A stretch of 64,000 nucleotides of DNA from Dolichospermum sp. DET69 (GTDB lineage Bacteria > Cyanobacteriota > Cyanobacteriia > Cyanobacteriales > Nostocaceae). The position numbers and the translations under genes were made by a program. This document shows positions 55,462-64,000 of the stretch, in pieces; the first letter of the stretch is position 1; each line of letters begins with the position of its first letter. The stretch lies in the NCBI GenBank assembly GCA_017355425.1, contig CP070233.1:288501-352500 (forward strand), in the 5' to 3' direction. Under the pieces are notes generated by a model. That model saw nothing but the letters and a program-made list of their open reading frames with translations. It made no database searches and was not told where the DNA came from.

Positions 55462-56001
55462 TCATCCATCAATTTGTAAATTTTTCGGATTGTTGAGAAT
55501 AAAATGATTATCTTCTTTCACTAAATCACCTATACAGTGAATTTGCAACCGTTCTTGATAAGCTTTAATAGCTAAGATATAATCCTGATTAGTTAAAACT
55601 GTTTTAATTTCTTGTAATTTCTCAAACACTGCACCTAATAATGTAATTTCTCCTCTCAGCTTATCAATTTCTGGAGTGGCGATTTGCATGACAACACCTT
55701 GAACAGTAAAGTTAGGATAATTGGTGATAAATTCGCTTAAAATATCAAATTGATCTCTATTTTCTACTATCTCTAATGTTTTCAAAATATCGCTAATTCT
55801 TTCAGCATAATCTCCTAAATTATGTTGGAGAGGTAACAAAATTTCATATCCATCTGCGGTGTCTTTTTTTAATCGCCAAATTGCCCCAGCATCATTATAA
55901 ATTCTTCCTGTTTCTTGCCATCCTGTAGCTTGCAAGTGTATCTGGATAATATCAGGTTGAACTGTTTTGAGTATTTGACTATCTTTGATAGTAACTTTCA
56001 T
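55462..56001 (-). CDS. Unknown protein inside the repeat block
   Basis: 179 residues, soluble, mixed alpha/beta: QPDIIQIHLQATGWQETGRI, AGAIWRLKKDTADGYEILLP, NLGDYAERISDILKTLEIVE, and a C-terminal helical pair (GEITLLGAVFEKLQEIKTVL). Codon use and gene structure look genuine and a start ATG fits. No family recognised. Both flanks carry the same kinds of repeat block, so it sits between two copies of one composite repeat. It may be a cassette whose flanks recombine. Confidence 0.65.
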   Translation of the reverse strand: MKVTIKDSQILKTVQPDIIQIHLQATGWQETGRIYNDAGAIWRLKKDTADGYEILLPLQHNLGDYAERISDILKTLEIVENRDQFDILSEFITNYPNFTVQGVVMQIATPEIDKLRGEITLLGAVFEKLQEIKTVLTNQDYILAIKAYQERLQIHCIGDLVKEDNHFILNNPKNLQIDG

Positions 56002-56121
56002 GGCAAATCTCTGATCGCCCTAATATATGTGATGCTAAATTGTTCCTTTTGTTGATTAATATCCATTAAATTAGAAATCTAAAATCAAATTAAAACACTC
56101 CTAACAATACCCTAAAAATTC

Positions 56122-56897
56122 TTTTGTCAGAATCAGGATATCCAGGATTTAAGGATGTACAGGATGGGTATTTACTGTTATTTTAACATATTAATTGTCT
56201 GAATCAGGATATCCAGGATTTAAAGATGTACAGGATGGGTATTTACTGTTATTTTAACATATTAATTGTCTGAATCAGGATGTCCAGGATGTAAGGATGT
56301 ACAGGATTTTCATTATCTCAATATTGTCAAGATTATCCTTAACTACCCCTTGACAAATTTCTGAATTTAGCCTATCATTAAATTATAGTGGGAATCTGTG
56401 TCGCCATATATAGTCAGGTTATTAACAAGATCATAGAAAAACAGATATCAAACATTCCCAAAAACTCATCAACCCAACCATTATCAAACATCCTGTTAAT
56501 CCTCAAATTCTGGACATCCTGATTCTGACAAAATATTATTGTTGTCATGCAGAGCCTCCCGTGGGCATTCCCCAGCAGAGCCAGGGAACGAGGGAAAATC
56601 TCACAATCACATCCTGTTAATCCTTAAATCCTGGACATCCTGATTCAGACAAAATATTATTGTTGTCATGCAGAGCCTCCCGTGAGCATTCCCCAGCAGA
56701 GCCAGGGAACGAGGGAAAATCTCACAATCACATCCTGTTAATCCTTAAATCCTGGACATCCTGATTCTGACAAAATATTATTGTTGTCATGCAGAGCCTC
56801 CTGTGGGCATTCCCCAGCAGAGCCAGGGAACGAGGGAAAATCTCACAATCACATCCTGTTAATCCTTAAATCCTGGACATCCTGATTCAGACAAAAT
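56122..56897. repeat. Core-repeat locus 7c: second [71-bp]-[U]-[121-bp] block
   Basis: Plus cores at 56127, 56198 and 56269 (71-bp steps), spacer U (56307-56489), then minus cores at 56522, 56643, 56764 and 56885 (121-bp steps). The order and orientation are the same as in 52772-55437. It ends about 28 bp before the stop of the protease gene. Confidence 0.95.
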
Positions 56898-56924
56898 CAC
56901 AATTAACATCACCAAAGAAACTCC

Positions 56925-59576
56925 CTACAACCTTTTTAATAAACCCATTATTTTTTCATAAAGAGCAGTATTCCCTTGAGCCATGAACAATTGCGCTGCT
57001 CGTTGCAGGTCTTCTCTGGCTTTTTGTTTGTCACCAAGTTGATAATAAACAATTCCCCGACCGGCGTAGGCTTGGGCATAGTTAGGATTAATCTTGATAG
57101 CTTGGTTGAAATCATCTATTGCACCTTGCTTATCTCCTAATTTATAACGGACAATTCCCCGGTTGGTGTAGGCTTGGGCATAGTTAGGATTAATCTTGAT
57201 AGCTTGGTTGTAATCATCTATTGCTCCTTGCTTATCTCCTAATTCATTACGGACAACTCCCCGGTTGTTGTAGGCTAGGGCATAGTTAGGATTAATCTTG
57301 ATAGCTTGGTTGTAATCATTTATTGCTCCTTGCTTATCTCCTAATTCATTACGGACACTTCCCCGGTTGTAGTAGGCATCGGCATAGTTAGGATTAATCT
57401 TGATAGCTTGGTTGTAATCATCTATTGCTCCTGGCTTATCTCCTAATTCATCACGGACAATTCCCCGGTTGACGTAAAATGCTGCACGGGGACTGAGTTC
57501 AATGGCTTTATTTATCGCTGCTGCTGCTTCTCTATATCTTTTTAAATCTATTAAAACTACCGACTTCTGATTATACAAATTAGGATTATTAGGCTGGAGT
57601 TGAATGGCTTTATCTATGGCTGCTAAGGCTTTATCCAGTTGGTTTGATTCTTTATAAACTGCACTTAGCAACAACCAAGCAGGAACAAAATCAGGTTGAG
57701 ATTGCACCGATTGCTGTAATGCAGGTAATGCAGTTATAGCCTCTGGATATTCTCCACTCCTAGCTAACGCCAAACCCTTGCCATAATAAGCTAGGTGAAT
57801 AAACTTTGGTTTTTGCTTAATTGCTGCGTCAAAAGCCTGTATTGCTTCTGGATAACGACGTAACCGCCACAGTTGATTTCCTCTTTCTAACCATTGACTG
57901 GCGGTAGTATTGCCTTGGGAAACATCTACTGATAAAATCGCTGTTTTAATAGACCTAACTTTCTGTTGATTTAGTTCTGGTGTTGGGGTGGTTTCTACCT
58001 TTTGTGCTTGGGTATTCAGTCGGGTAGCTAATGCCAAAAATGTACTCACCGGAATACCCAAACTATTACCTAATTGGATAGTTTCTTGACTACTACTATT
58101 ATTATCAATAGCAGCTTGTCCCTCAGTTCTGCCATGAATACCAATTACCCGCCCTTGAGAGTCTAATACAGGTCCCCCACTCATGCCCCCAAAGGTGATA
58201 CTACTATAAACTAATTCATATCCTCCTGTTAAAGAAACTGCTGCTTGGGCTGTACCAGAACTGTTATTGTTAAAGTCTGATTGGGTAGTTTGTAATAACC
58301 CTCTTTCCTGACTATAAATCTGTCCCAATGTGAACCGCCAAGGTGATTTTTCTCCTAACCTGGGATAACCAGCAGTGAACATATATTCATAATCTTTGGT
58401 GGGATAATTGGCTAAAGTTGCAACTTGATAATTTTCCCGACTGGTGAATTTAACTACTGCTAAATCTACCCCTTCTTCTAATTTAATGGTGCTTGGTTCT
58501 ACGGGATATTGTTTACCATCTACTGTGAGGATTTTATAGGTATTTGGCTCACATTTTCCCGGTTTATCTGGTGGTTTACAAACTACATGAGCCGCAGTTA
58601 AAACGGTGTAAATATCTCCTTCCTTAGCGATAATAATTCCTGAACCATTAGCACCGCTACTGCTATCAATTCTGACGGTAATTTGTTTAGCTTTTGCTTC
58701 TAATTCTCCTAACCACCCTGTTAATGGTACTTCTGCTATTTGCTGTTTAATATCTGGTAGAGGTAAATTATAAGCGGTAAGAACTTCTGGTCTTACCTGA
58801 GCTAAAACGGTTTTAATGGGTATTCCCCAACTGAGTTTTCTAAATTCTTGAATTTCTGTATTTGTGGGGCGTTTTCCGTTGGTATAAGTATAAGCAGAAT
58901 TGGACAAAGGATAGGAACTAATGCCATTAATTCCTATTAAATTTCCTGTATTACTAATAATTGCACCGCCACTCATTCCCGGTTGAATATCGCTGGTATA
59001 GCCAATTTCATAACCATCTTTTAAACTGGGTTGAGAAATTATTTGTTGTATTTTTCCTGTTGTTAATACTAATTTATCTTCAGATACAGCATAGCCTGCG
59101 GACATAACTGGTGTTTCTAAGTTAATATCAAAAGAGGCGATTCTGTCAGCAATTTCTGATGGTAAACAATATTTTTGATTAGATGTAAATTCTACTATAG
59201 CTAAATCGAATTTATCAAAGTTAGTATCAGGTAAAATTTTACCTGCATATTTTTGACCATCGGCTGTGATAATATTGATATTATTAATTCTTCTGACAAC
59301 GTGGGAATTAGTAACTACTAAATAAGAATTATCTTTTCTAGCGAAAATTGTCCCGGAAGCGCCTCTTTCTTTGTCTCTGACTCTAACTGTAATTTGTTTA
59401 GCAATGGTTTGTAATTGTGGGTCTGAATAAATACCGTTTTCTGGGTCTGCTGGTTGTAATTTGCACCTTTGCGATGTCTGTGTAAGTAGTTTTGTCGTCT
59501 TGGTTTGGGTTTCTGTTGCTGACACTGGATAAGGTAGCAGCAGTAAGCAGGAGATCATGGCGATTTGACGTTTCAT
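56925..59576 (-). CDS. Double trypsin-like protease domain with TPR repeats, exported
   Basis: 883 residues. A signal peptide (MISCLLLLPYPVSA) precedes two S1-type domains, each with a full triad: H92, D124, S202 (TNSHVV, KFDLAIV, GMSGGA) and H330, D371, S466 (LTAAHVV, VDLAVV, GMSGGP). About eight TPR units follow (~555-870); the last five are nearly identical 34-residue units (GDKQGAIDDYNQAIKINPNY), a ~102-bp DNA repeat. It probably works in the periplasm as a regulatory or quality-control protease with a protein-binding tail. Substrate unknown. Confidence 0.88.
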   Translation of the reverse strand: MKRQIAMISCLLLLPYPVSATETQTKTTKLLTQTSQRCKLQPADPENGIYSDPQLQTIAKQITVRVRDKERGASGTIFARKDNSYLVVTNSHVVRRINNINIITADGQKYAGKILPDTNFDKFDLAIVEFTSNQKYCLPSEIADRIASFDINLETPVMSAGYAVSEDKLVLTTGKIQQIISQPSLKDGYEIGYTSDIQPGMSGGAIISNTGNLIGINGISSYPLSNSAYTYTNGKRPTNTEIQEFRKLSWGIPIKTVLAQVRPEVLTAYNLPLPDIKQQIAEVPLTGWLGELEAKAKQITVRIDSSSGANGSGIIIAKEGDIYTVLTAAHVVCKPPDKPGKCEPNTYKILTVDGKQYPVEPSTIKLEEGVDLAVVKFTSRENYQVATLANYPTKDYEYMFTAGYPRLGEKSPWRFTLGQIYSQERGLLQTTQSDFNNNSSGTAQAAVSLTGGYELVYSSITFGGMSGGPVLDSQGRVIGIHGRTEGQAAIDNNSSSQETIQLGNSLGIPVSTFLALATRLNTQAQKVETTPTPELNQQKVRSIKTAILSVDVSQGNTTASQWLERGNQLWRLRRYPEAIQAFDAAIKQKPKFIHLAYYGKGLALARSGEYPEAITALPALQQSVQSQPDFVPAWLLLSAVYKESNQLDKALAAIDKAIQLQPNNPNLYNQKSVVLIDLKRYREAAAAINKAIELSPRAAFYVNRGIVRDELGDKPGAIDDYNQAIKINPNYADAYYNRGSVRNELGDKQGAINDYNQAIKINPNYALAYNNRGVVRNELGDKQGAIDDYNQAIKINPNYAQAYTNRGIVRYKLGDKQGAIDDFNQAIKINPNYAQAYAGRGIVYYQLGDKQKAREDLQRAAQLFMAQGNTALYEKIMGLLKRL

Positions 59577-59599
59577 GATTAGTTAAATAGTGTTTTTAT

Positions 59600-60655
59600 T
59601 AGTAGTGATTTACCCCCCTTAATCCCCCCTTTACAAGCTACGGTGTACACACAAGTCTTCTAGAGTTGCCCCACAACGTTTAGATCCCCCCAACCCCCCT
59701 TAAAAAGGGGGGCTAAATTCTTCAAAGTCCCCCTTTTTAAGGGGGATTTAGGGGGATCGGATCACGTTTAGCATCCTGTCTAGAGATGTGTGTGTACACC
59801 GTAGCCTTAAAAAGGGGGGCTAAATTCTTCAAAGTCCCCCTTTTTAAGGGGGATTTAGGGGGATCGGATCACGTTTAGCATCCTGTCTAGAGATGTGTGT
59901 ACACCGTAGCCTTTACAAGGGGGGCTAAATTCTTCAAAGTCCCCCTTTTTAAGGGGGATTTAGGGGGATCGGATCACGTTTAGCATCCTGTCTAGAGATG
60001 TGTGTACACCGTAGCCTTTACAAGGGGGGCTAAATTCTTCAAAGTCCCCCTTTTTAAGGGGGATTTAGGGGGATCGGATCACGTTTAGCATCCTGTCTAG
60101 AGATGTGTGTACACCGTAGCCTTTACAAGGGGGGCTAAATTCTTCAAAGTCCCCCTTTTTAAGGGGGATTTAGGGGGATCGGATCACGTTTAGCATCCTG
60201 TCTAGAGATGTGTGTACACCGTAGCCTTTACAAGGGGGGCTAAATTCTTCAAAGTCCCCCTTTTTAAGGGGGATTTAGGGGGATCGGATCACGTTTAGCA
60301 TCCTGTCTAGAGATGTGTATACACCGTAGCCTTTATAAGGGGGGCTAAATTCTTCAAAGTCCCCCTTTTTAAGGGGGATTTAGGGGGAGCGGATCACGTT
60401 TAGCATCCTGTCTAGAGATGTGTGTACACCGTAGCCTTAAAAAGGGGGGCTAAATTCTTCAAAGTCCCCCTTTTTAAGGGGGATTTAGGGGGATCGGATC
60501 ACGTTTAGCATCCTGTCTAGAGATGTGTGTACACCGTAGCCTTAAAAAGGGGGGCTAAATTCTTCAAAGTCCCCCTTTTTAAGGGAGATTTAGGGGGATC
60601 GGATCACGTTTAGCATCCTGTCTAGAGATGTGTGTACACCGTAGCCTTTACAAGG
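59600..60655. repeat. 155-bp MITE copy 3 with one half amplified at 105-bp period
   Basis: A full inverted copy of the GTGTACACACA element (59643-59799) is followed by eight more copies of one half. GTACACC recurs at 59794, 59899, 60004, 60109, 60214, 60319, 60424, 60529 and 60634, all 105 bp apart. Each unit has GGGGGGCTAAATTCTTC and GATCGGATCACGTTTAGC. No gene in the stretch. Confidence 0.95.
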
Positions 60656-60679
60656 GGAGGGTTAGGGTGGGGTATTTTG

Positions 60680-61222
60680 TTATTTAGAGATTTTTTTGAG
60701 ATATTCACCCAGATTCAAGTAAGTATTTTCACCTGAATTTTGCCAAGTTAGGTCTGAAGTTCTACCTTCTCTGATGTCATTAAGTTCGGCTAAAACTGTA
60801 GTGGGATTTACACCTGGCCTGACACTAAATAAAATATTGTTTTTATTGCATTCACCAGGTTTAGCCGCACAGATAACTCCCAAACCATTCAACTTACCGG
60901 TAGTTAAATAATCTAATCGGCCTTGTTGGTGAAATTGCTGGAATTTTTTACTTACTTGTTCACAGCGTTTTTTAGGAGTCCATTCGCTACTGGGAAAAGA
61001 GTCAGATTTCCAAGCAATAATGGGTACATAAGGCTCAGGTTTTTTGTCGGGAACGAAGGCCATGGTAGTGGGAACTCTTTCCGTATTACTTTTGTAAGAA
61101 ATTGAACGACAAGCAAAACTAACTTCTTGCTTGGGAATCTCTTGACTCAAACCAGGGTTAACACTCAGGGTAACTGTCAATGCGGTGAATGCTAAGACAC
61201 TAGTTAATGCTGGTAGTTGCAT
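60680..61222 (-). CDS. COP23-domain secreted protein
   Basis: 180 residues. A signal peptide (LTSVLAFTALTVTLSVNPGLS) precedes the COP23 domain, first described as a circadian oscillating membrane-associated polypeptide in cyanobacteria. Typical positions: VSFACRS, the KRCEQVSKKFQQFHQQGRLD helix, GLGVICAAKPGECNKNNILF, and four cysteines likely paired. Function unclear. Its 3' end abuts the 105-bp repeat array. Confidence 0.85.
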   Translation of the reverse strand: MQLPALTSVLAFTALTVTLSVNPGLSQEIPKQEVSFACRSISYKSNTERVPTTMAFVPDKKPEPYVPIIAWKSDSFPSSEWTPKKRCEQVSKKFQQFHQQGRLDYLTTGKLNGLGVICAAKPGECNKNNILFSVRPGVNPTTVLAELNDIREGRTSDLTWQNSGENTYLNLGEYLKKISK

Positions 61223-61487
61223 AATGCTTGACCTTTGATTACTGAATTTTGGTGATTATGGTAGTATTTAACTAGATTTATGTTATCTAAACTTTATACT
61301 TGGCGTAAGAATATGCACGCCCATAACTGATTATATACTAATTCTTATCAAAGATTAAGGCGTTTACCCAGAAGTTAACTTTATGATACAATCCTGTTTA
61401 ATAGGTGAAGTGAACAGACTTATATAAATACCTGTTTTTGGTTAATGGATTAACTCTGTAACTATATCATGTACTATTTTATCTATC

Positions 61488-63101
61488 ATGTACTATTGTA
61501 CCAGACCCCACTGCCCTAGTCCCGAAAACCGTTTTCCCGACTCTCCAGATTCTAATACTACCTCAGAAATATTCTGTCAAGCTTGTGGAATGCCCCTAAT
61601 ATTAAAGGGGAGAAAAGGACATTATCAAACTATTAAACCTCTGGGAAAAGGAGGATTTGGTGCTACTTTTCAAGCTATTGATTTAGATTCTGTGAATCAG
61701 CGTCAATGTGTGATCAAACGATTGAATATTAATGACAACCCGGAAATTGCTGACAAAATTGTTGAAGCAATCAAAGCAGCTTTTGATCGAGAAGCTCAGG
61801 TTTTAGAATTTTTAGGTGACAATAACGGGAATATTCCCACATTATATGATTATTTTTCCCTGACCGCTCCCGCTTTTGGTCAACAAAAAGAACTTGAGTT
61901 TAAATATTCAGTACAACAATATATCCAAGGTGAAGATCTGTCTCAAGAACTCAGAAGAAAAGTTCGTTTTTCCGAAACAGATATTTTAGATTTTTTAAAG
62001 CAAATTTTACCGATTATACAATTTATTCATGATCAAAATTCTATCCATCGAGATATTAAACCCAGTAATATTGTTAGAGAAACAGCAACACAAAAACTAT
62101 TTTTAATTGATTTTGGGGCGGTTAAACAAGTTGTTTCTGGTGAAACAAATATAAAAAAATCTGTACCTATTTTTACAAAAGTGTACGCTTCTCCTGAACA
62201 AAGACCTGAAGAAGGAAGAATAGGAGAAATTTATCCGTCTAGTGATTTATATAGTTTAGCTGTTACTTGTCTGGAGTTACTCACAGGTACAACTCCTGTT
62301 GATTACCTTGACAATAATTACCGAAATTGGCGACAACAAGCTAGTATAATTACTAGCCCTTCTCTAGCTAATATTTTAGATAAAATGCTCAAGATTAACC
62401 CTAGACACCGGTTTCAATCAGCAGCAGAAGTTATGACGGCTGTAAATGAATCTCAAATAACCACACAACCAGATCATTCAGTCAATAATAATAATACAAA
62501 GCCCATCAATAAACCAGCTCACAATTTAAAATTTTTACTCATAAAATCGGCTTTTTTAATAACTTTAATAACTATTGGTGTGATGGGTATTAATATTTAT
62601 TTGCAACCATCAATTAAAGTAGTAGAATATGCAAAAGCTGGGGTTAAATTTAAATATCCTAAAAATTGGCAAGAAACACCAGCAATAGATAAAATAACGC
62701 GAATTATCCCGAAAAATACGATTTCATCTTCTCTAACTCCAGAATTTTTTATCACTATAGATGAGTTATTCCAGTCGGAGTCTTTGGAAGATTATACTAA
62801 GTTTTCTATCGGACAAATTGAAGCATTAGGACAAAATGCGAAAATTATCAAATCTGGACGAATACAACTTGGTGAAACACAAGGTCATCAAGTAGTTTAT
62901 GAGAGCAGAGATAATATCCACAAGGTAAATTTCCAAGAAATGCAAGTATGGATTGTTAATGGTAAAAAAGCCTATATTCTCACCTATCGCGCTGAAGATA
63001 AATCCTATCCAGAGTTTGCGAAAACTGTGGAAGACACCATAATTAAATCCTTTAGACTGGAAAAATCCACATCTGAAAAATCCACAAATCCAATCTGGTA
63101 A
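61488..63101 (+). CDS. Ser/Thr protein kinase with zinc-ribbon head and PsbP-like outer domain
   Basis: 537 residues. A Cys4 motif (C4, C9, C30, C33) precedes the kinase: Gly-loop GKGGFGATF (53-61), K77, HRDIKPSN (D189) and DFG (208-210), so it looks active. One membrane helix (~350-372) leads to a C-terminal ~155-residue domain (VVEYAKAGVKFKYPKNWQET; RIQLGETQGHQVVYES) resembling PsbP/Mog1-like folds. The topology suggests a cytoplasmic kinase with a periplasmic sensor domain. A duplicated ATCATGTACTATT (61468-61496) offers an alternative upstream start, but the Cys4 motif supports 61488. Confidence 0.87.
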   Translation: MYYCTRPHCPSPENRFPDSPDSNTTSEIFCQACGMPLILKGRKGHYQTIKPLGKGGFGATFQAIDLDSVNQRQCVIKRLNINDNPEIADKIVEAIKAAFDREAQVLEFLGDNNGNIPTLYDYFSLTAPAFGQQKELEFKYSVQQYIQGEDLSQELRRKVRFSETDILDFLKQILPIIQFIHDQNSIHRDIKPSNIVRETATQKLFLIDFGAVKQVVSGETNIKKSVPIFTKVYASPEQRPEEGRIGEIYPSSDLYSLAVTCLELLTGTTPVDYLDNNYRNWRQQASIITSPSLANILDKMLKINPRHRFQSAAEVMTAVNESQITTQPDHSVNNNNTKPINKPAHNLKFLLIKSAFLITLITIGVMGINIYLQPSIKVVEYAKAGVKFKYPKNWQETPAIDKITRIIPKNTISSSLTPEFFITIDELFQSESLEDYTKFSIGQIEALGQNAKIIKSGRIQLGETQGHQVVYESRDNIHKVNFQEMQVWIVNGKKAYILTYRAEDKSYPEFAKTVEDTIIKSFRLEKSTSEKSTNPIW

Positions 63102-63106
63102 TTAAG

Positions 63107-63226
63107 AGGATGTTTGAAAAGTATCAGAATTAATCGAGATTCCTCAAAGTCCCCCTTTTCAAGGGGGATTTAGGGGGATCAGATCCCACAGGAAAAAGTT
63201 TTCAAATAACCTCTTACTTAAACTCC
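63107..63226. repeat. AAGAGG-TIR MITE-like repeat
   Basis: TTAAGAGGATGTTTGAAAAG and TTTTCAAATAACCTCTTAC are imperfectly inverted, enclosing CCCCCTTTTCAAGGGGG. Related to the outer ends of the 32914-33302 composite. The following ~190 bp hold only a GAGACGTTCCATGG repeat fragment. Confidence 0.65.
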
Positions 63227-63414
63227 AAATTCAAGGGTGTAAATGACAATTTGAGTATTAGACATCTGGTGAAAATTAAATATGCGTGACTTACAACCCT
63301 TGTAGAGACGTTCCATGGGTAGGGATTCTCGGCTCTACATTCTTTTCTGGAGATGTCTATTGGGAATTGGGGTAATTTACGTTCTGGACAGAACCCCCAA
63401 TCTCAAAACAAAAA

Positions 63415-63447
63415 CAACCCCCAAATTTGGAGGTTGTGAATTTTTAT
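63415..63447. terminator. Bidirectional terminator between kinase and mraY
   Basis: CAACCCCCAAA pairs with TTTGGAGGTTG; T-rich runs flank both sides (GAATTTTTATTTTT on plus, TTTTTGTTTTG on minus). It suits the convergent genes. Confidence 0.8.
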
Positions 63448-63464
63448 TTTTAAAACAAAACTGA

Positions 63465-64000
63465 TTATTTTATAGACATAATACAAACAGATGCCAGAAA
63501 AGCAGCGATAATATAAAATACAGCCACTACTTGTAACTCTGACCAACCAGTTAATTCTAAATGATGATGTAAAGGAGCCATTTTAAATAAGCGCTTACCT
63601 TTGCCATCTGGTCCTTTTGTAGCTTTATAATAACCAACTTGTGCCATAACAGAGAGAGTTTCTACAAAGAAAATCCCACTCAGAATAAATAGTGCTACTA
63701 AGGTATTTGTTAGCAGTGCAACAGCAGCTAAAGCGCCACCTAGAGCTAAAGAACCTGTGTCACCCATAAAAACACTAGCGGGGTTGCGATTATAGGCTAA
63801 AAACCCTAAGCAACTACCACTGACAGCCGCACAGAAAACCATCAAGTCGGGAGAAGTTGGCGCAATAATCACACCTAATGCGAAAATAGCGATCGCTACT
63901 GTTCCCGCAGCTAAACCATCAACACCATCTGTTAAATTAGTAGCATTGCTCTGGGCAACTAGAACAAAACCCGCGACAGGCCAAAACAACATTCCTAAAG
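63465..64000 (-). CDS. mraY: Phospho-N-acetylmuramoyl-pentapeptide transferase (5' end outside window)
   Basis: The C-terminal ~178 residues of MraY, which makes lipid I for peptidoglycan. The frame is open to the window edge, so the true start lies beyond 64000. Conserved motifs: [29 protein letters not shown] and the [14 protein letters not shown] cytoplasmic loop with the HHH metal/phosphate site. Five hydrophobic helices are visible. The final MSIK is a normal C-terminus. Confidence 0.95.
   Translation of the reverse strand, partial: LGMLFWPVAGFVLVAQSNATNLTDGVDGLAAGTVAIAIFALGVIIAPTSPDLMVFCAAVSGSCLGFLAYNRNPASVFMGDTGSLALGGALAAVALLTNTLVALFILSGIFFVETLSVMAQVGYYKATKGPDGKGKRLFKMAPLHHHLELTGWSELQVVAVFYIIAAFLASVCIMSIK

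Overview
The window comes from a filamentous, probably nostocalean, cyanobacterium of the Anabaena/Dolichospermum/Nostoc kind. The photosystem II genes psb28 and psb34 point to a cyanobacterium, as do a COP23-domain protein, many HIP1 octamers (GCGATCGC) and a valyl-tRNA synthetase carrying the membrane-anchoring CAAD insert. The DNA is AT-rich and unusually crowded with short palindromic and tandem repeats. No rRNA, tRNA or CRISPR array was seen.

Layout. 1-2696: an IscB gene cut by the window edge, a low-molecular-weight phosphatase fragment, Uma2 and DNA-methylase remnants, and a 116-bp tandem array ending at the dnaG stop. 2697-8196: dnaG, then a five-gene minus-strand cluster (roadblock/LC7, small GTPase, DUF4388, V4R-like, protoglobin) that looks like a heme-linked GTPase signalling module. 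8976-11604: a NarL-type two-component pair divergent from a Spy-like LTXXQ protein. 11840-19529: psb34, a TPR protein, a fused dipeptide-type ABC ATPase, cysK, a thioredoxin-like ferredoxin and a DUF5331-like gene. 19680-24872: a repeat-rich island with broken or complete toxin-antitoxin genes (higBA, vapBC) and a GxxExxY protein. 24985-32901: gcvP, trhO, an HNH pair, a DUF938 methyltransferase and an acyltransferase. 33327-40344: a secretion locus with an HlyD adaptor, a C39-peptidase ABC exporter, four double-glycine leader peptides, a fifth decayed one, a PTETK-repeat secreted protein and a feoA remnant. 40717-48525: valS with an IS200/IS605-type tnpB element just upstream, then UDP-xylose pathway genes (UXS, Ugd). 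48718-52771: DUF2993, alkaline phosphatase, psb28, moaB. 52772-60679: large repeat blocks around one unknown gene and a double-trypsin/TPR protein. 60680-64000: COP23 protein, a Ser/Thr kinase with a PsbP-like outer domain, and the 3' part of mraY.

The most distinctive signals are these. (1) The double-glycine peptide family sits with its own exporter, and most copies share a hairpin that buries the ribosome-binding site. (2) The roadblock/GTPase/V4R/protoglobin cluster has a shared palindromic leader before its last two genes. (3) One repeat family (core TTGTCTGAATCAGGAT) has been amplified at different loci with different exact periods (116, 81, 71, 121 bp). A 22-bp mini-element sits cleanly inside some of its copies. 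A second, unrelated element (155 bp) shows the same one-sided amplification, at 105 bp.
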